The notes: generated by a model not told the origin, from the sequence alone. A stretch of 39,779 bases of DNA from Haplosporangium gracile (GCA_015499985.1 JAAAUF010000102.1:1-39779), one strand, 5' to 3'; positions 10,939-22,195 are shown, counted from the first letter of the stretch. Numbers and translations are program-made.

Positions 10939-11079
10939 TCAATAAAAAAGCAATTGACAATTCACTCAGTCAGTGAACCATCGGTCTAAAGGGGGAAATG
11001 CTAAAAGGGGGATTATGAAAAAAAAGGAGAGGAGAGGTAGGGGTAGGGGTGGGGGGGTATGTATGTTACGTATGAATTA

Positions 11080-12874
11080 TTACAACAAGAGCTTGCCAAG
11101 AGCAACCTCGGAGGTGATCTTGCCTTTGGTCCAGACCTTCTGTCCACGGACAAAGGTCTCCTTGACGACACCGTGAAGAGTTCTGCCCATGTAAGGAGTG
11201 ACCTTGTTCTTGAACTCGATGATCTCCTTGGTGATGACGAAGGTCTCATCTGGGTTCCAGATCACAAAGTCGGCGTCGGCTCCGACGGCGATCGAGCCCT
11301 TGATGCCACCCAATCCGACCTGGCGGGCCGTGTTGAAGCTCTGCCACTTTGTCAAATCCTGAATGCTATTTGATGGAGTTGGTTAAAGGAGAAGGAAAAG
11401 ACATTAGTTAATAAAGTAGATCAATGGGGGGGACAAAAAAGCAAGATGAAAAGTAAAAAAAGGGAGACTTACGTGCAGCCACGGCGGCGGGCCTCAGTCC
11501 AGACGACGGGGATACCGAACTGGAGACCACCAATACCACCCCAGGCACCAACAAAGTCACCAGCCTCCATCAACTTCAACTCGACAACACAGGGCGAGTG
11601 ATCAGAGACAACATAGTCAATGGTGCCCTCCTTCAAGGCCTCCCAGAGCTTCTCTCTGTTCTCGTCCTCACGGATAGGGGGGCAGCACTTGTACTCGGTA
11701 GCACCCTCGGGGACAATCTCAGAGTTCAACGACAAGTAATGGGGGCAAGTCTCAACGGTCAAGCGGACACCGTCGGCCTTGGCCTGACGGATCATGGGGA
11801 GGGCATCAGCAGCGGACAAGTGGACAATGTGGCAGCGAACTTTAGGGTACTGCTTGGCCAACTTGATGATTGTGCGGATGGCATTGGTCTCGAGGAGCTG
11901 AGGGCGCTGGTGCAAGAAGGTGTTATAGGCCTTGGGGTCCATACCCTCGGGCTTGGGGATATCGCCACAGTCCTGCTCGGCGTGGAACATGAACACTGAG
12001 TCGGTCTCCTGGAATTTTTCCATCGCGGCCGCGATTTCCTCCTCGTTGACACAGGGGAACTCGTCAACACCAGACTCGATCATGAAGCATTTGAAGCCCT
12101 TGACTCCCTCCTTGACAAGGGGGATCAGATCGTTGATGTTGGTGGGGATAACGCCTCCATAGAATCCGACATCGACGTAGGTCTGGCCGCGGGCGGCATC
12201 GGTCTTGACGTGGAGGTTCTCGACGGTCGTGGTAGGGGGGATCGAGTTCAAGGGCATATCGATCAAAGTAGTAACACCACCTAGATGTTTGTGGTTTTTT
12301 TTTTTAAGTTGTAAGAATGTTTGTTAGGGTATGATCAATGGTATTTAGGGTGATAGGCATAAAGGAGAGAGACGAAGAGGCGAATGGCGTGGGAAATTGT
12401 CAAAGGTATTCTTACCAGCAGCAGCAGCCTTGGTGGCAGTTACGAATCCCTCCCAGTGAGTTCTACCGGGCTCGTTGATGTGAACCTATCGTTGTTTTTG
12501 TTATGTTATGAACAAAAGAATGCAGAAAAAAAAAAAGTCAATTGGCTATTCATGATTTGCTTCTACACCCATGCACAAACACGCATACAAAACAAACAGA
12601 TGTTATTATCTCCGAAAGTAAAAAAAACCAGGAAAAAAAGTCCCCTTACATGAGCATCGACGACACCGGGCATGACAACGTTATCGCCAGCCTCAACAAA
12701 ATCCTCCTGGTGGGTAATCTCCTCGCCAAAGTCCTGACGGGTCTTGACGGTGTCGAGGACCTCGACGATCTTTCCTGAAGCCTTGTCGACAATGATAGTT
12801 CCTGGGGCGGCAGGGGCGGCGGGCGAGCGCAACACCCTGTTGGAGGTAATAACGAGTCTGGGGGCAACGGACAT
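11080..12874 (-). CDS. DAL1: Allantoinase
   Basis: Four exons: 12874-12650, 12485-12416, 12280-11473 and 11365-11080; 462 residues, the normal size for the family. Allantoinase (EC 3.5.2.5) opens the hydantoin ring of allantoin to allantoate in purine breakdown, releasing nitrogen. It belongs to the cyclic amidohydrolase (dihydroorotase/dihydropyrimidinase) superfamily with a two-metal TIM barrel. Visible signatures are [17 protein letters not shown] (the His-x-His metal site and the family-specific NEPGR), [18 protein letters not shown] (Lys expected to be carbamylated), [19 protein letters not shown] and [10 protein letters not shown] (final Asp ligand). The IESGVDEFP block distinguishes allantoinase from dihydropyrimidinase. 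The start is the only ATG in frame before the conserved N-terminal strand. No peroxisomal SKL-type ending is present (C-terminus GKLLL), so a cytosolic location is likely. The His-x-His motif is split by intron 1. Confidence 0.95.
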
Positions 12875-13000
12875 GTTTTATTATGTGTAAGGAAGGAGTG
12901 GTAGGAGGAGGTGGTGGTGTTGGTTGAGGTTGAAGAAGAAAAAAAAAGAAAAAAGAAAAAGGAAAAAAGAGAATGAGAAAAGAAAAAAGAGAGAAAGGAA
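12875..13000 (-). promoter_or_regulatory. CT-rich leader of the allantoinase gene
   Basis: The coding strand is a nearly uninterrupted C/T run just upstream of the ATG (GA-rich on plus at 12930-12995). It matches the leader style of other genes here and probably contains the transcription start. Confidence 0.45.
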
Positions 13001-13091
13001 ATGGAATGCAACCCTTTTTGTGTGCGTGAGTGTTGAACAGGTTTAAGAGAAGAGCGGTGTCCCTGTTTCTCCCTCTGATATTAGCATCCTG

Positions 13092-13096
13092 ATTGG
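13092..13096 (-). promoter_or_regulatory. CCAAT box upstream of allantoinase
   Basis: The minus strand reads AGCCAATC about 220 bases before the allantoinase ATG, a usual distance for a CCAAT element bound by the HAP/CBF complex. I saw no convincing cluster of GATA sites, which would be expected for nitrogen-repressed purine genes, but did not search systematically. Confidence 0.35.
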
Positions 13097-13387
13097 CTGG
13101 TGATTTAAACCCGCCTTGTTACTTTCAATTTCCTCTTGCCTCTGCCTCCGATTTTCTACGGGCAAAGCCGATCCACCTTCACCTTCCTGGGGCCAGTCAT
13201 TTTCAACGAACACCGCAAAGTTGCGGGGAATTTTTTTTCTCTCTTTCTTCGTTTTTCAAACTCTTTTTCTTTTTCTCGCGGATACTTTCTGCGATGACGA
13301 CTGTTGAAAAAGAGAGACATGTACGGATATTTATGGTCATGGACTTCATTTCTCTCTCTTCGATAATTATATAACAAAACAAGGCGT

Positions 13388-16300
13388 CTAGCGAACAAAC
13401 AGCTGGTGCATAGCTTCAAACTCTGCACTGCTCCTGAGATAGACAGCCAAGTCTTTCCTTGCCAGCGCCTGTTGGCTCTCAGGTGCGCCTACAAGTCCAG
13501 ACATGCCCTTGGGGAAATGGACACGACCGATCGGAGTCTCCACCAACGACAGCTATTTTTTTTGCACACATTCATACATACATTCCGGATAGAATGAAAA
13601 ACAAAAGACACAAGAATAAAAATGGGTCAGAAATCATCTATCCATCGCATTTATCTTTCTTGCAAATCAAAACGTCACTTCGCACACAAAAGCTAAAAGA
13701 AAACATACCTTCTTGAGTTTGGCAGGGGCGGGGTGGATGCCAGTGCGCGACACCTTGGCCAGTCTCTCCTTGAGCTCGTTGCTTCTTTGCTGGATCGTGT
13801 TGAGAGCTGCCTGCTGGGTGTGGTACTGCCACTCAGGACGGCTCGACTGTGCCTGCCAAGGACGGCGGGTTGTTGATGTGCTAGCAGCTGTAGCAGATCC
13901 ATCGGCAGCAGGAGCCTTGGAGGCACTAATGCTGTGCATGGTCAGATCGACAATCTTGGGTGACGCGCAAACGACACGAGCATCCTTGATCAGCCTCTTG
14001 GTCTCAAGTGCAACAGCCCTGAGCTCACTATCGGCGCTCAAGATACGCTTCTGAGTCTCGGGGCGAGCAGCAACACCCTCAGACTGGCTCGACAACTCCT
14101 CAGCATCAGAGGCACGGCTCAAGGGAGCAGCCAGTCCAGACAGGTCAGCTGTCAATCCAAGGTCAAGCAAAGCAGCCCGTGTCCTCAATGACGCGTTCTC
14201 AGAACGCAAGAACCGCAGGGCCGACTTGAAAGACTCGATTTGGATCATCAAGTCCCTATTATTGCCAGTCTCAGATCCATCCTGGGCCAATGCATTGGCA
14301 GCTTCAGGGTCAAGAACAGAGCCACTAGGACTATGTTGGCCATGGGGTGGTCTCTTCGATGGTGGCACCATGTTCCTGATCTCTGACTTCTTGACCAGTC
14401 TCCTTAACTGAGCGTTCTGCTCCTCAAGGGCAGCCATATCAGCTTGCAGAGCGCTGATAGCCTCGTCGTAATCCCGCTCCTGCTTCTTGGCCTTGTCAAC
14501 ATCACGGTCCAGGATAGAAATCTGCTCTGCTTGCTTCTTGAAGTTCTCCATCCGCTTGCCGAGCAACTCAATCTTGACTGCAGATTCTTGAAGTGCTTGG
14601 TCCTACAATAACATGACAGAGTTCAGTCCACATGTTAGAAAGGAGCAGTGGGAAGATCAACGAAAGACACGTGGCAAAGAGTACTAAAGAAAATAAACAA
14701 CGCGCACGCACCTTCAATTTCGCCTCCTTGACGAGCTTCAAGACCTGGTCCTGAAGCGATTGAGCCTTCTGCTCTGCGTCCACATTGACAATGACCTCCG
14801 CCTTCAAGTCCTTGGCTCTCTTGATCCAAACCTTGTCGGGCTTGGCAACTAAATAATCGCAACATATAAATGCGTCAAGACATGCTAAGTAAGAAGAAAC
14901 GCAATAAGGCAAGGAAACAACAAACTAATGACAAGAACGTACTCTTGATGGAGATTTCGGGGTCCAAAATGCCCTCGGCCAAGGCAGTGATGTCCTGCAG
15001 CAATCCAGTCAACATCTTGCGGCAACCATCCCACATTCCAGTCTCGTTGATGCCCAAGTGTGAGTCAGTGACGCTGAAGATGGTCTGGTGAATAGACTCG
15101 GTCTTGACACCCTCACGACGAGCGCGGGCATACTCCAAGATGCGCTTCCTGACCTCGTGTGTAAACTCGCCCAACTTTGTGCTTGCAGCACAGGCATTCT
15201 TGTACTGCGCGAAAGCCTCAGGCTTAATGACCGATGCCTGTGATGTCATTTCGTCAATCTTGCGCAAAAGTTTCCTAAATAAACAACATGTCAAAACCTT
15301 CCGATTAGTATCTTCTACTTGATTGCCAAGGAAGAAAACGTAGCCAAAGAAAAAAGTAAAAGGAAGTACCTGGTGATGGTCTTGCCAGATTTGGCCTGCA
15401 GACACAAGTTGGCGACACTCTGGACAATCTGGTATTGGATATCGTCCGTGTCAACCAAGCGCACACCGTCTTCGTTCGTCTTGAACTGGGAACCGATGGC
15501 CGAGAGGTTGATAAAGATGCGGTCAAAGTTGAGGTCCAATGCCCGAGTAGCACCTTGGTAACGATCTACAAGATCCAATTTGGTGTTGGTCAAGAAAGTG
15601 TCTGCCAAATGGTCCAGCTGAGCGATGGCCCTGTGCAGATCGACGACGCAGTCAGACTCCTTGAGCTCCTCCTTGCGCAAAAGCTCGACCCACGCATTTA
15701 GGCGACGCTCAGTTCCGACAAGGTCGTGGTAGACCTGGCCCATCTTGACAAAGACCTCGACGGGGCAGCCTTCAATATAAGAGACGAACCGCTTGGCAAG
15801 ATCACCAAACCAGGCCAGCTTCTGACGGATTTCGCAGATAGGTACGAGATCCGAGGGTATATGGTTTTGAGCAATCTTGTCCGAGATGCTGTACTGCTGC
15901 TCCAGATGCTTGTTCATCAACTCTGCCTTGAACGCCAGACGCTTGAACAACAACAAACTCTGAATCGAGTCGTTTTCGGTGCGGAAGAAGCCATCGGGCA
16001 AGTAGGGCTGAACCAGCATCAAGTTGTCGTTGGCTTGGAGGGCGTCCAGCTTGCGGAGCTCGAGATCGATAGCCTTCGCCTGAGCCTTCATCGCGGTCGA
16101 CTGCAACTGAAGATTGAGGTTCAACATGGCCTGGGACTGGCTGCCCAAACCGCCGCCGTTGGCAGTCTCCTGCTTCTGGCGCAAAGACTCCAGATCGTTC
16201 TGAAGATGAACAACCAACTCACGGAATTGGAGGATAGTGTTCTCATAATCGCCAATGTTTTCCTCCAAGGTCTCGATCTTCTTGAACTGATCCCTGAGCT

Positions 16301-18481
16301 GACCATCTTTCATGTTGATCTCTGCCTGAAGCTGCTTCTCAGTCTCGCTGTGGTTCTCCTCGAGCTCGTCGTTAAGTTCCTTGAGGGCCTCCAGGTCGTC
16401 AATGGCGCTCTGCATCTCCTCAATCTTCTCACCGAGAGTAATGTTCTTCTCGGAAAGCTGCTCAATCATGTCCTCGGCACCAATGGCATCATCCAGACGC
16501 TGCTTCAAGTCCTCAATCTGATTTTCAGCCAACTCCAAACTTTCGCGCAACTTTTCGTTGTGAAGTTGAACCTCCTGCACCATCGAAGCCTCCTTCTCCA
16601 GGTTTTTGAGTTTCCTGGTCATCTCTGCTTCCTGCTCACTCGTCATATCGCGTAGCCTAGTTGTGCAAAATAACAGAAGAGTAAACGAATGGCGTAAGAA
16701 CACGTAGATGTCGTAACATTGCATGGTGTAGGCCTCCGTGTTTCATAATATCTGGTAACCGTGTTACCTGAGTAGAGCTTCCTTGAGTCGCTCATTCTGT
16801 CGTTCCAGCTGGATTTGGTTGACGGCCGGGTTTCCAAGGTTGGCTAGTAGTTGTTCATATTGAAAAAGGACAAAAAAATTTAAAATGTAAATATACATAT
16901 CCACGGTCAGATGCTTGTCCTCTAAGGTGACCATGCTCATCCCACTTGCGGCATGTGACAGCAAATAAACAAAATATTTCAGGGGAGGATGAGCTTGACC
17001 ATGAGCAAGTGTGCGAAAAACTACTTGCCTTCTTCCTGTTGGAAAACGTTCAAGTCGACATGCATCTCATCGACCTTCTCCTTCAGCAGGTTGACTTCAT
17101 GTTGCAAGTTCTCTGCTCGTTCCTCAGCCATCTCCTTATCCAGTAGTGTCACTTCCATAGAATCGAGCACGTCGTTGTATTTGTTCTCATACGCCTCCTT
17201 CTCAGTCTGGGCTTCCTTCAGGCCTCGCTTCGAGTCCCGTAGTTCCTGTTGCATCTCTGTCAGCTTGGCTAAAGTTTGTAAAAATAAAATAGAGTGATAG
17301 AATGTTAGATACGCCAGTGATGCCAACTGAAAATGACCGAATACATCACCCCCGCTTGTAGAATAAAAAAAAAGGGGGGTACCTTGCAATTTGGTGCGAA
17401 TATTCAAGAACTGTTCAGACTCCTCCTTGGCCTTTTCAGCATCACGAATCCGCTCACGGTCCTCAGTGCGCTTAGTCTCCAGGATACGGAGCTTGATCTT
17501 CAGTTCTTCATATTCCTTCAGGGGGACCATAGCCTCGGTTCGTTGAGCATTGTTTCCCTGGTGCATGTGAGCTGACAGGGCTACTCCAGAGGCTGATGCT
17601 GGCAAAGGAGCAAAGCCCTGCTGATCCTGTTGTTGTTGCTTCTGAGCAAGCTCTTCCTCCTGTTCAAGTTCTTGCTGAATCAAGGCCTCCTCCATAGCCA
17701 GACGCTTGCTCTCCTCTTCTGCCACCATGGCCTCTTGCTGCTTTTGAAGCTGCGACTGTTGTTGTTGAAGAAGCAATTGCTGTTGTTGTTGCTGTTGATT
17801 GGCTGATGTAGGTGGGGTGCTGGAACGGGAACGCTCTGCCAAATGGTGGTCATCGTCACGGGCTGATTGGGGTGCAACTCTTATCCTGCGTGCAGAAACG
17901 GGCGATTCGGGGGTTGAGTCTGTGCCGGCTCTCCTGGCTGGTGGTTTCGAGAGGCGCGAGGCGCCTGTGGCGGCTGTGGGGGATCCGACAGAGGTCCTCA
18001 CGGACGAGGCTCTGCTCGGAACACCTGTTCGGCTTCCTGCAGGCAGCTGTGAGCGACTTGAGATGGACGAGGGACGAGAGGTCGCTCTTCCTGCTGGTTC
18101 TGGCTACCATTGACGAATGCAGTACAAAGAGATGGTGGTTAACCACTGACTCGAGAAATGAATGCAGGTAGTAGACGGGGTAGAACACTACTCATCATTG
18201 AGAATGTAGGTTACCTGTGTTCCAGTTGCAGCAACGCCGTCGTCAACGATGCGAGCTTGAGGTGGGCGGACAAAGACACCGTGCATGGCTTTGCAGTCAA
18301 AGTAGCGTTTGCCCTCGACGACACCGCCGTTTTTGCCTCGGGGCAGGTCGAGTTCGACACCGACCCATCGTCCGGTGGAGAATGAGGTCTGACCGACATA
18401 GCGGACGTAGCCCAGGTTCCCGCTGACCTCGACTCGCATGCCGATGTCAATGCCAGGGGGTTGACTTCCAGGGTCCGCCAT
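13388..18481 (-). CDS. DCTN1: Dynactin subunit p150Glued
   Basis: Nine exons: 18481-18215, 18103-17383, 17268-17029, 16843-16768, 16656-15370, 15274-14943, 14848-14712, 14602-13709 and 13552-13388; 1372 residues, slightly longer than animal p150. This is the largest dynactin subunit: it binds microtubules and dynein and links the motor to cargo. A CAP-Gly domain lies at about 12-80 (GRWVGVELDLPRGKNGG, then MHGVFVRPPQ). A Ser/Pro/Arg-rich basic linker and a poly-Gln stretch follow, then coiled coil 1 and the conserved block ERQNERLKEALLRLRDMTSE, the inter-coil globular region (AKAIDLELRKLDALQANDNL, QPYLPDGFFR) and a C-terminal coiled coil with the conserved end. The intron after exon 3 has a GC donor (AAG|GCAAGT), and only this donor restores the frame. 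The CAP-Gly signature has Gly in place of the usual Asp of GKNDG. Confidence 0.95.
17754..17799 (-). repeat. CAA/CAG tract encoding poly-Gln in dynactin p150
   Basis: Gln codons interrupted by Leu run through exon 2 between the basic linker and the first coiled coil. CAA and CAG are mixed, so the tract is probably moderately stable. It lies in a region of p150 that is poorly conserved between species. Confidence 0.8.
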
Positions 18482-19134
18482 GACTGGGTCTCGGATGGAG
18501 TGTGTGTGTGTGAAAAGAGGTGTGTGCCTTGCTGTATGCTTTGCTGTCTGTGGTTGTTGTGGTTATGATATATGTCCCCTCTTGTTAGTGTATGTACGTG
18601 CGCGTATGGTGTCTATTTGTTGGGTGTAGTGGCGGGTGCGGTGCGGATGAGGAGAGGGAAGGTGTGAGTGTGAATGCGAGAGAAGGGGGGATGAGAGGGA
18701 GCGAAGGGCGTGAAAGGAGAAAGAGCAACTTCAGGAACCGCATATGACATGGGCAAATTTTTGTGACGTTGATGTTGGAGGAGTGCTCGCACATGTTAAC
18801 TGCACGAACCATGAAGATGAAATTCGCGTTTCGTTGTCATGGTTAAGGCCGCGGTGCTGCCTAGTCAGTTTAACTCTTTCTATCTTTCTTTTTTTTTATG
18901 GCTCATCCTTGCTGACCACCTTCTCTTCCTCGTCTCTCTTCATTTAGTAAATATCGGTTGACATAATAATATTACCAGGAGACAAATAAAAAAACAACGT
19001 ATTCAACTTTTTTTTTTTAAAAAATCGACTCGTCCACCGCAAGTCAACGTAATTGGAAGCGACAGAGCTCACTAAAATCGGAGCGAGGAAAATGAATCGA
19101 GAACACCAAGGCTGCACACAAGCAGCAGTATCTC
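18482..19134. other. Leader/promoter of dynactin p150 and spacer
   Basis: On the dynactin coding strand 18640-18720 is CT-rich. The rest is AT-rich with poly-T/poly-A runs near 18885-18897 and 19008-19025. It would also hold the 3' UTR of the small gene at 19135. No other gene is seen. Confidence 0.4.
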
Positions 19135-19390
19135 TCAAGTCTCAACCTTGTTCAACGACTCATAGAGCATAGCGGCCCTATCTGCATCCAGGAGCCTCGC
19201 TTCGTCCTCATCGGATGTTGGACTTCTGGAACTCAACAGATCGTCACTCGATTCTCTGACAAGAAGACTGACCATCTCCAATCGAATCGGCTACATAAAA
19301 ACTCAAAAAGTATATCGACAAGGTTAGTACTTTGTATCTGTTGTTGCCGACAAAGAAAAAAAATATAAGGATACGTTAACTCACTCTCAT
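19135..19390 (-). CDS. Candidate 53-residue acidic protein, start codon split off by an intron
   Basis: Exon 1 contributes only ATG AGA (19390-19385). The intron (19384-19291, 94 bases) has a GTGAGT donor, a perfect TACTAAC branch site and a TTATGTAG acceptor. Exon 2 (19290-19135) gives 51 codons and TGA. The protein starts MRPIRLEMVSLLVRE, has a Ser-rich acidic middle (SSRSPTSDEDE) and ends in an amphipathic helix (ARLLDADRAAMLYESLNKVE). The exon 2 frame has strong coding character, and the intron signals are the best in the window. An in-frame TGA nine bases before the ATG prevents extension upstream, so the short product is forced unless another exon join exists. I do not recognise the family; size and composition would suit a small subunit of a complex. 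It lies between chitinase and dynactin p150 on the same strand. Confidence 0.5.
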
Positions 19391-19399
19391 GTTTTGCGT

Positions 19400-19423
19400 T
19401 CAAATTCCAAGACTCTCGTCCAT
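19400..19423 (-). other. Upstream mini-ORF of 7 codons
   Basis: ATG to TGA (MDESLGI) ends nine bases before the proposed start of the 53-residue protein and is in the same frame. If the transcript begins further upstream, ribosomes would meet this mini-ORF first. A second 7-codon mini-ORF (MNNVPWT) lies at 19559-19536. Confidence 0.3.
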
Positions 19424-19644
19424 TCTGCACCCAAGATGTTTCAACAAAATACTGCTGCCGAATCCCTGACGAAACAGTATAGAGTAGTTTATATCGTCTT
19501 TCAGGGGAAAATGGGCCAACGAATGCCAAAATGTGTCAAGTCCAGGGTACGTTGTTCATTATTTTTTTTTTTTTTTATCAAAGCGAAATAATTCTTTTTA
19601 AGGAACAAAAGTACAAATCTGACAAGTCGCGTTCAATTTTTTCT

Positions 19645-19650
19645 TTTATT
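19645..19650 (-). terminator. Polyadenylation signal AATAAA (chitinase)
   Basis: The minus strand reads AATAAA about 205 bases after the chitinase stop codon, followed by A-rich sequence on that strand. It is the nearest canonical signal. Confidence 0.4.
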
Positions 19651-19788
19651 CGTTTCAACGAGTCGATCGTGATGATAATAAAAACCTAATTCTTCTTTTA
19701 GAAACGTGGCCCTGCCATCGTCTTAGCTACTGTCGTTGTTTTTGTTAATGTGTAAAAAAAAGAGAGAGAGCTCAGCTCGTCTTTTGTA

Positions 19789-19813
19789 TGTGTGTGTGTG
19801 TGTGTGTGTGTGT
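19789..19813. repeat. (TG)n dinucleotide repeat
   Basis: About twelve TG units lie just beyond the chitinase stop codon, within its probable 3' UTR. It is likely polymorphic between strains. Confidence 0.9.
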
Positions 19814-19855
19814 CTTTTTCGCGTCTTGGAAACAAACTCAAAATCCGCCAACCAC

Positions 19856-22063
19856 TTAGTAGTAAAGGCGACGACGGAGGGCAGCAGTGCAGGCAGCACC
19901 CTTAACCCAGACCGATCCAGATCCAGGGGTATCACCCTGAGTCCACCACTGGGCAGTGTAGACGAAACCTCCATAGGTGACCTTGGCTCCACTGTTGTAG
20001 GCAGTAGAGGACGCCCAGGCGGCAGTACCTCCGCACGAGCCAGGGGTGGGGGTCTGGGTGGGACCAGTACCGGAACAAGCACCGTTGTCAACCCAAGGAG
20101 ATCCAGCCGAGGGGACGTTGCCCTGAGTCCACCACTGGGCGGTGTACTGACGACCGTTGTACGAGACCTTGGCGCCGCCAGAATAGGCAGTCGAGGCAGA
20201 CCAGGCAGGGAGAGTGCACTGTCCTCCACCGGGGGTGGTGGTAGTGGGCGAGGTGGTGGGCACGACGGTGGGGGAGACGGTGGCGGTGACAGTAGGGCCG
20301 ACAGTGGTCGTTCCTCCGCCGGGTTGAGGGATGGATCCAGCGCAGCGGGGGGTGTTGGCACCGAGAGCGGCCTTGCAGATCTGCTGGGCAACGGAGCTGA
20401 CCTCAACGTTGTTGGGCTGCTTACCAATACCCTTGTACAACTCCCAGAAGAAACCTCCCTTGGCACCCTGGGCGGCAAGGATCGCGGAAAGCTCGGACTG
20501 GATCAAAGGCAACTGATGGGCAGCATCATGGTTATAGTCGGGGTAGGCAGGGGTTCCGACCTCGTAACCGACGTTGGCGAGCATGTTGTTGTCGGCGTAG
20601 GACTTCATGTAGTAGTTGACCTGTTGGCTGAGGGAGCAGGTGTTGGCGTCGGGGCACTCGGAGTACTGCTGGTTGTTGGAAAGATCGTAGGTCATGACGT
20701 TGACTCCTCCGGTGGTCGCAACAAAGCTGTAAAGATCGGGGTACCACTTGTTCATGTTGTACCAGATGTTCTTGAGGTTTCCACCCCACCAGTTGGTAGA
20801 GAGACCACCGGCGGCCGAGGCAGCAGTGGCGAGGAGCATGTTGGGAGCGATGGCCTGGATGCTGAGGCGGACGTCTTGCATGATAGCGGCATACTTGTAC
20901 GTGGTCTGGTGGTTGGTCCAGGGTCTACGAGAGTTGTTTGAAGTTAGAAAGGAAGAACAAAAAGTAAGCAATGGATGGTCATGTTTTCATTTTTTTTACG
21001 ACGCGAGGGAGAAATCAGGCCGTTATTTTTTTCCCGTATCAAAAAAAAAAGCGCGTGGATAAAAAATATGCGAATCCGCGTCGATTTTGGACCATGAACC
21101 ATTCAATCCAGCCAAATCATGGCTTAAAAACGCAGGTTTTCTATGTAACTCACCCAGCAGAAGGGCCGTTTCTGTAATAGTCAGCATGCCACATCTCCTC
21201 GTAGTCGATATCAACACCGGTCAAACCGAGGTCCTTTCCGAGGTAAACAAGGTCCTGGTAGGGGTCACGGTTGACCTTAGCATAGTATCCATCACCAGGG
21301 ACCAAGTTAGTCTGCTGATTCTTGGGGTCCTTCCACTGTGTACCGGGAACCATCTCGGGGTGGAAAACGGGTGCGTCACCCTTAGCACCGGCCTTGATAT
21401 AGTTCACAGCGGCCTGCCAGTTGGATGAGTTGGAGGGCTCAGGGAAGATGTCGAAATCTGCGAGGACAGTGCCCTCGGATTGGGGCTCACAGGTGTAGCA
21501 CCACATGTTGGCCTCTGTGCAGGCTGCGAGCGAGCCACCGTTCTCTATGATCTTGTAGTAGTTGGGGGTCGAGGTTCCGTAACCTCCAACAGAGTAGTAC
21601 GTGTAGACGTACTATGTTTAAATGAAAAGGAAAAAGTGTTGTCAATAATTTTGAAAGTCAACGATAAACAAATGGATACAAACAAGAAAAAGATACTTAC
21701 GGGGAAGCAACCATAGTTCCATCCTCCCATGGACAAGAAGACCTCAACGCCACCAGCCTTGAGCTTCGCAACCTGAGTCTTGAGGTCCGCAAATCCATAA
21801 TCGCCCGAGGTACCATAGGCCAAACCGACGCGTTCAAGGGTGTTGGAGCCGGGAACATAGACCATTCCGGGACGAGCAAAGGACAAAAAGATGCGGTTAA
21901 TTGGGATGTTGGCGGCATTGTCGGCCAGGGCCTTGAGCTTGGAAGGACCATTAGTTGGGTTCAGGAGAAGGTATCCGGCGACGACGGGGTTGTTGACAGC
22001 CTCGGATGAGACTGCGAACACGATGGCGGAGGCCACCGAGAGCAGGGCGGTTGACAAACGCAT
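19856..22063 (-). CDS. Secreted chitinase, GH18 with two CBM5/12 modules
   Basis: Three exons: 22063-21701, 21611-21154 and 20924-19856; 629 residues. It hydrolyses beta-1,4 bonds of chitin, probably in wall remodelling or nutrient use. A signal peptide is visible at about 1-22 (MRLSTALLSVASAIVFAVSS). The GH18 barrel has the SxGG strand (FLSMGGWNYG) and the catalytic DxDxE as GVDIDYEEMW (Asp255, Asp257, Glu259, with Glu259 the acid), plus NVMTYDL near the substrate site. After a Thr/Pro/Gly linker, two chitin-binding modules follow (about 508-557 and 571-620), each with the TAYxxGAKVxYxGxxYTAQWW signature. The protein ends in a short basic tail (RRRLYY). All key residues are present. A TATA box lies 130 bases upstream. 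Confidence 0.95.
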
Positions 22064-22195
22064 TGTAACGGGCTGGTTGGATTTTTTTTAGAAAGAGAGT
22101 TGAAGGAAGAAGGGGAGGAAGAGCTGGTGTGGAGAGAAGGTGAGGCGAGTGTGAGCTGAAGAAAAAAAAAGAAAAAAACGGTGTTCTTGACTCTG

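Noticed and set aside
11080..12874. Dihydropyrimidinase instead of allantoinase
   Set aside because: The [11 protein letters not shown] and IESGVDEFP blocks and the length of 462 residues fit allantoinase; dihydropyrimidinases differ at these positions and are longer.
15726..16655. A 309-codon plus-strand open frame opposite dynactin
   Set aside because: Its Leu-rich translation is the mirror of the coiled-coil codons (CTC/CTT opposite GAG/AAG).
19233..19529. A 98-codon minus-strand frame spanning the small gene's intron
   Set aside because: It starts at TTG, reads straight through a donor and a perfect branch site, and enters exon 2 in a frame that soon stops. The spliced reading explains the sequence better.
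19736..20941. A 401-codon plus-strand open frame across the chitinase
   Set aside because: It is antisense to the GH18/CBM coding sequence and rich in Gly/Val/Ser, as expected for the reverse of GC-rich codons. It has no domain.
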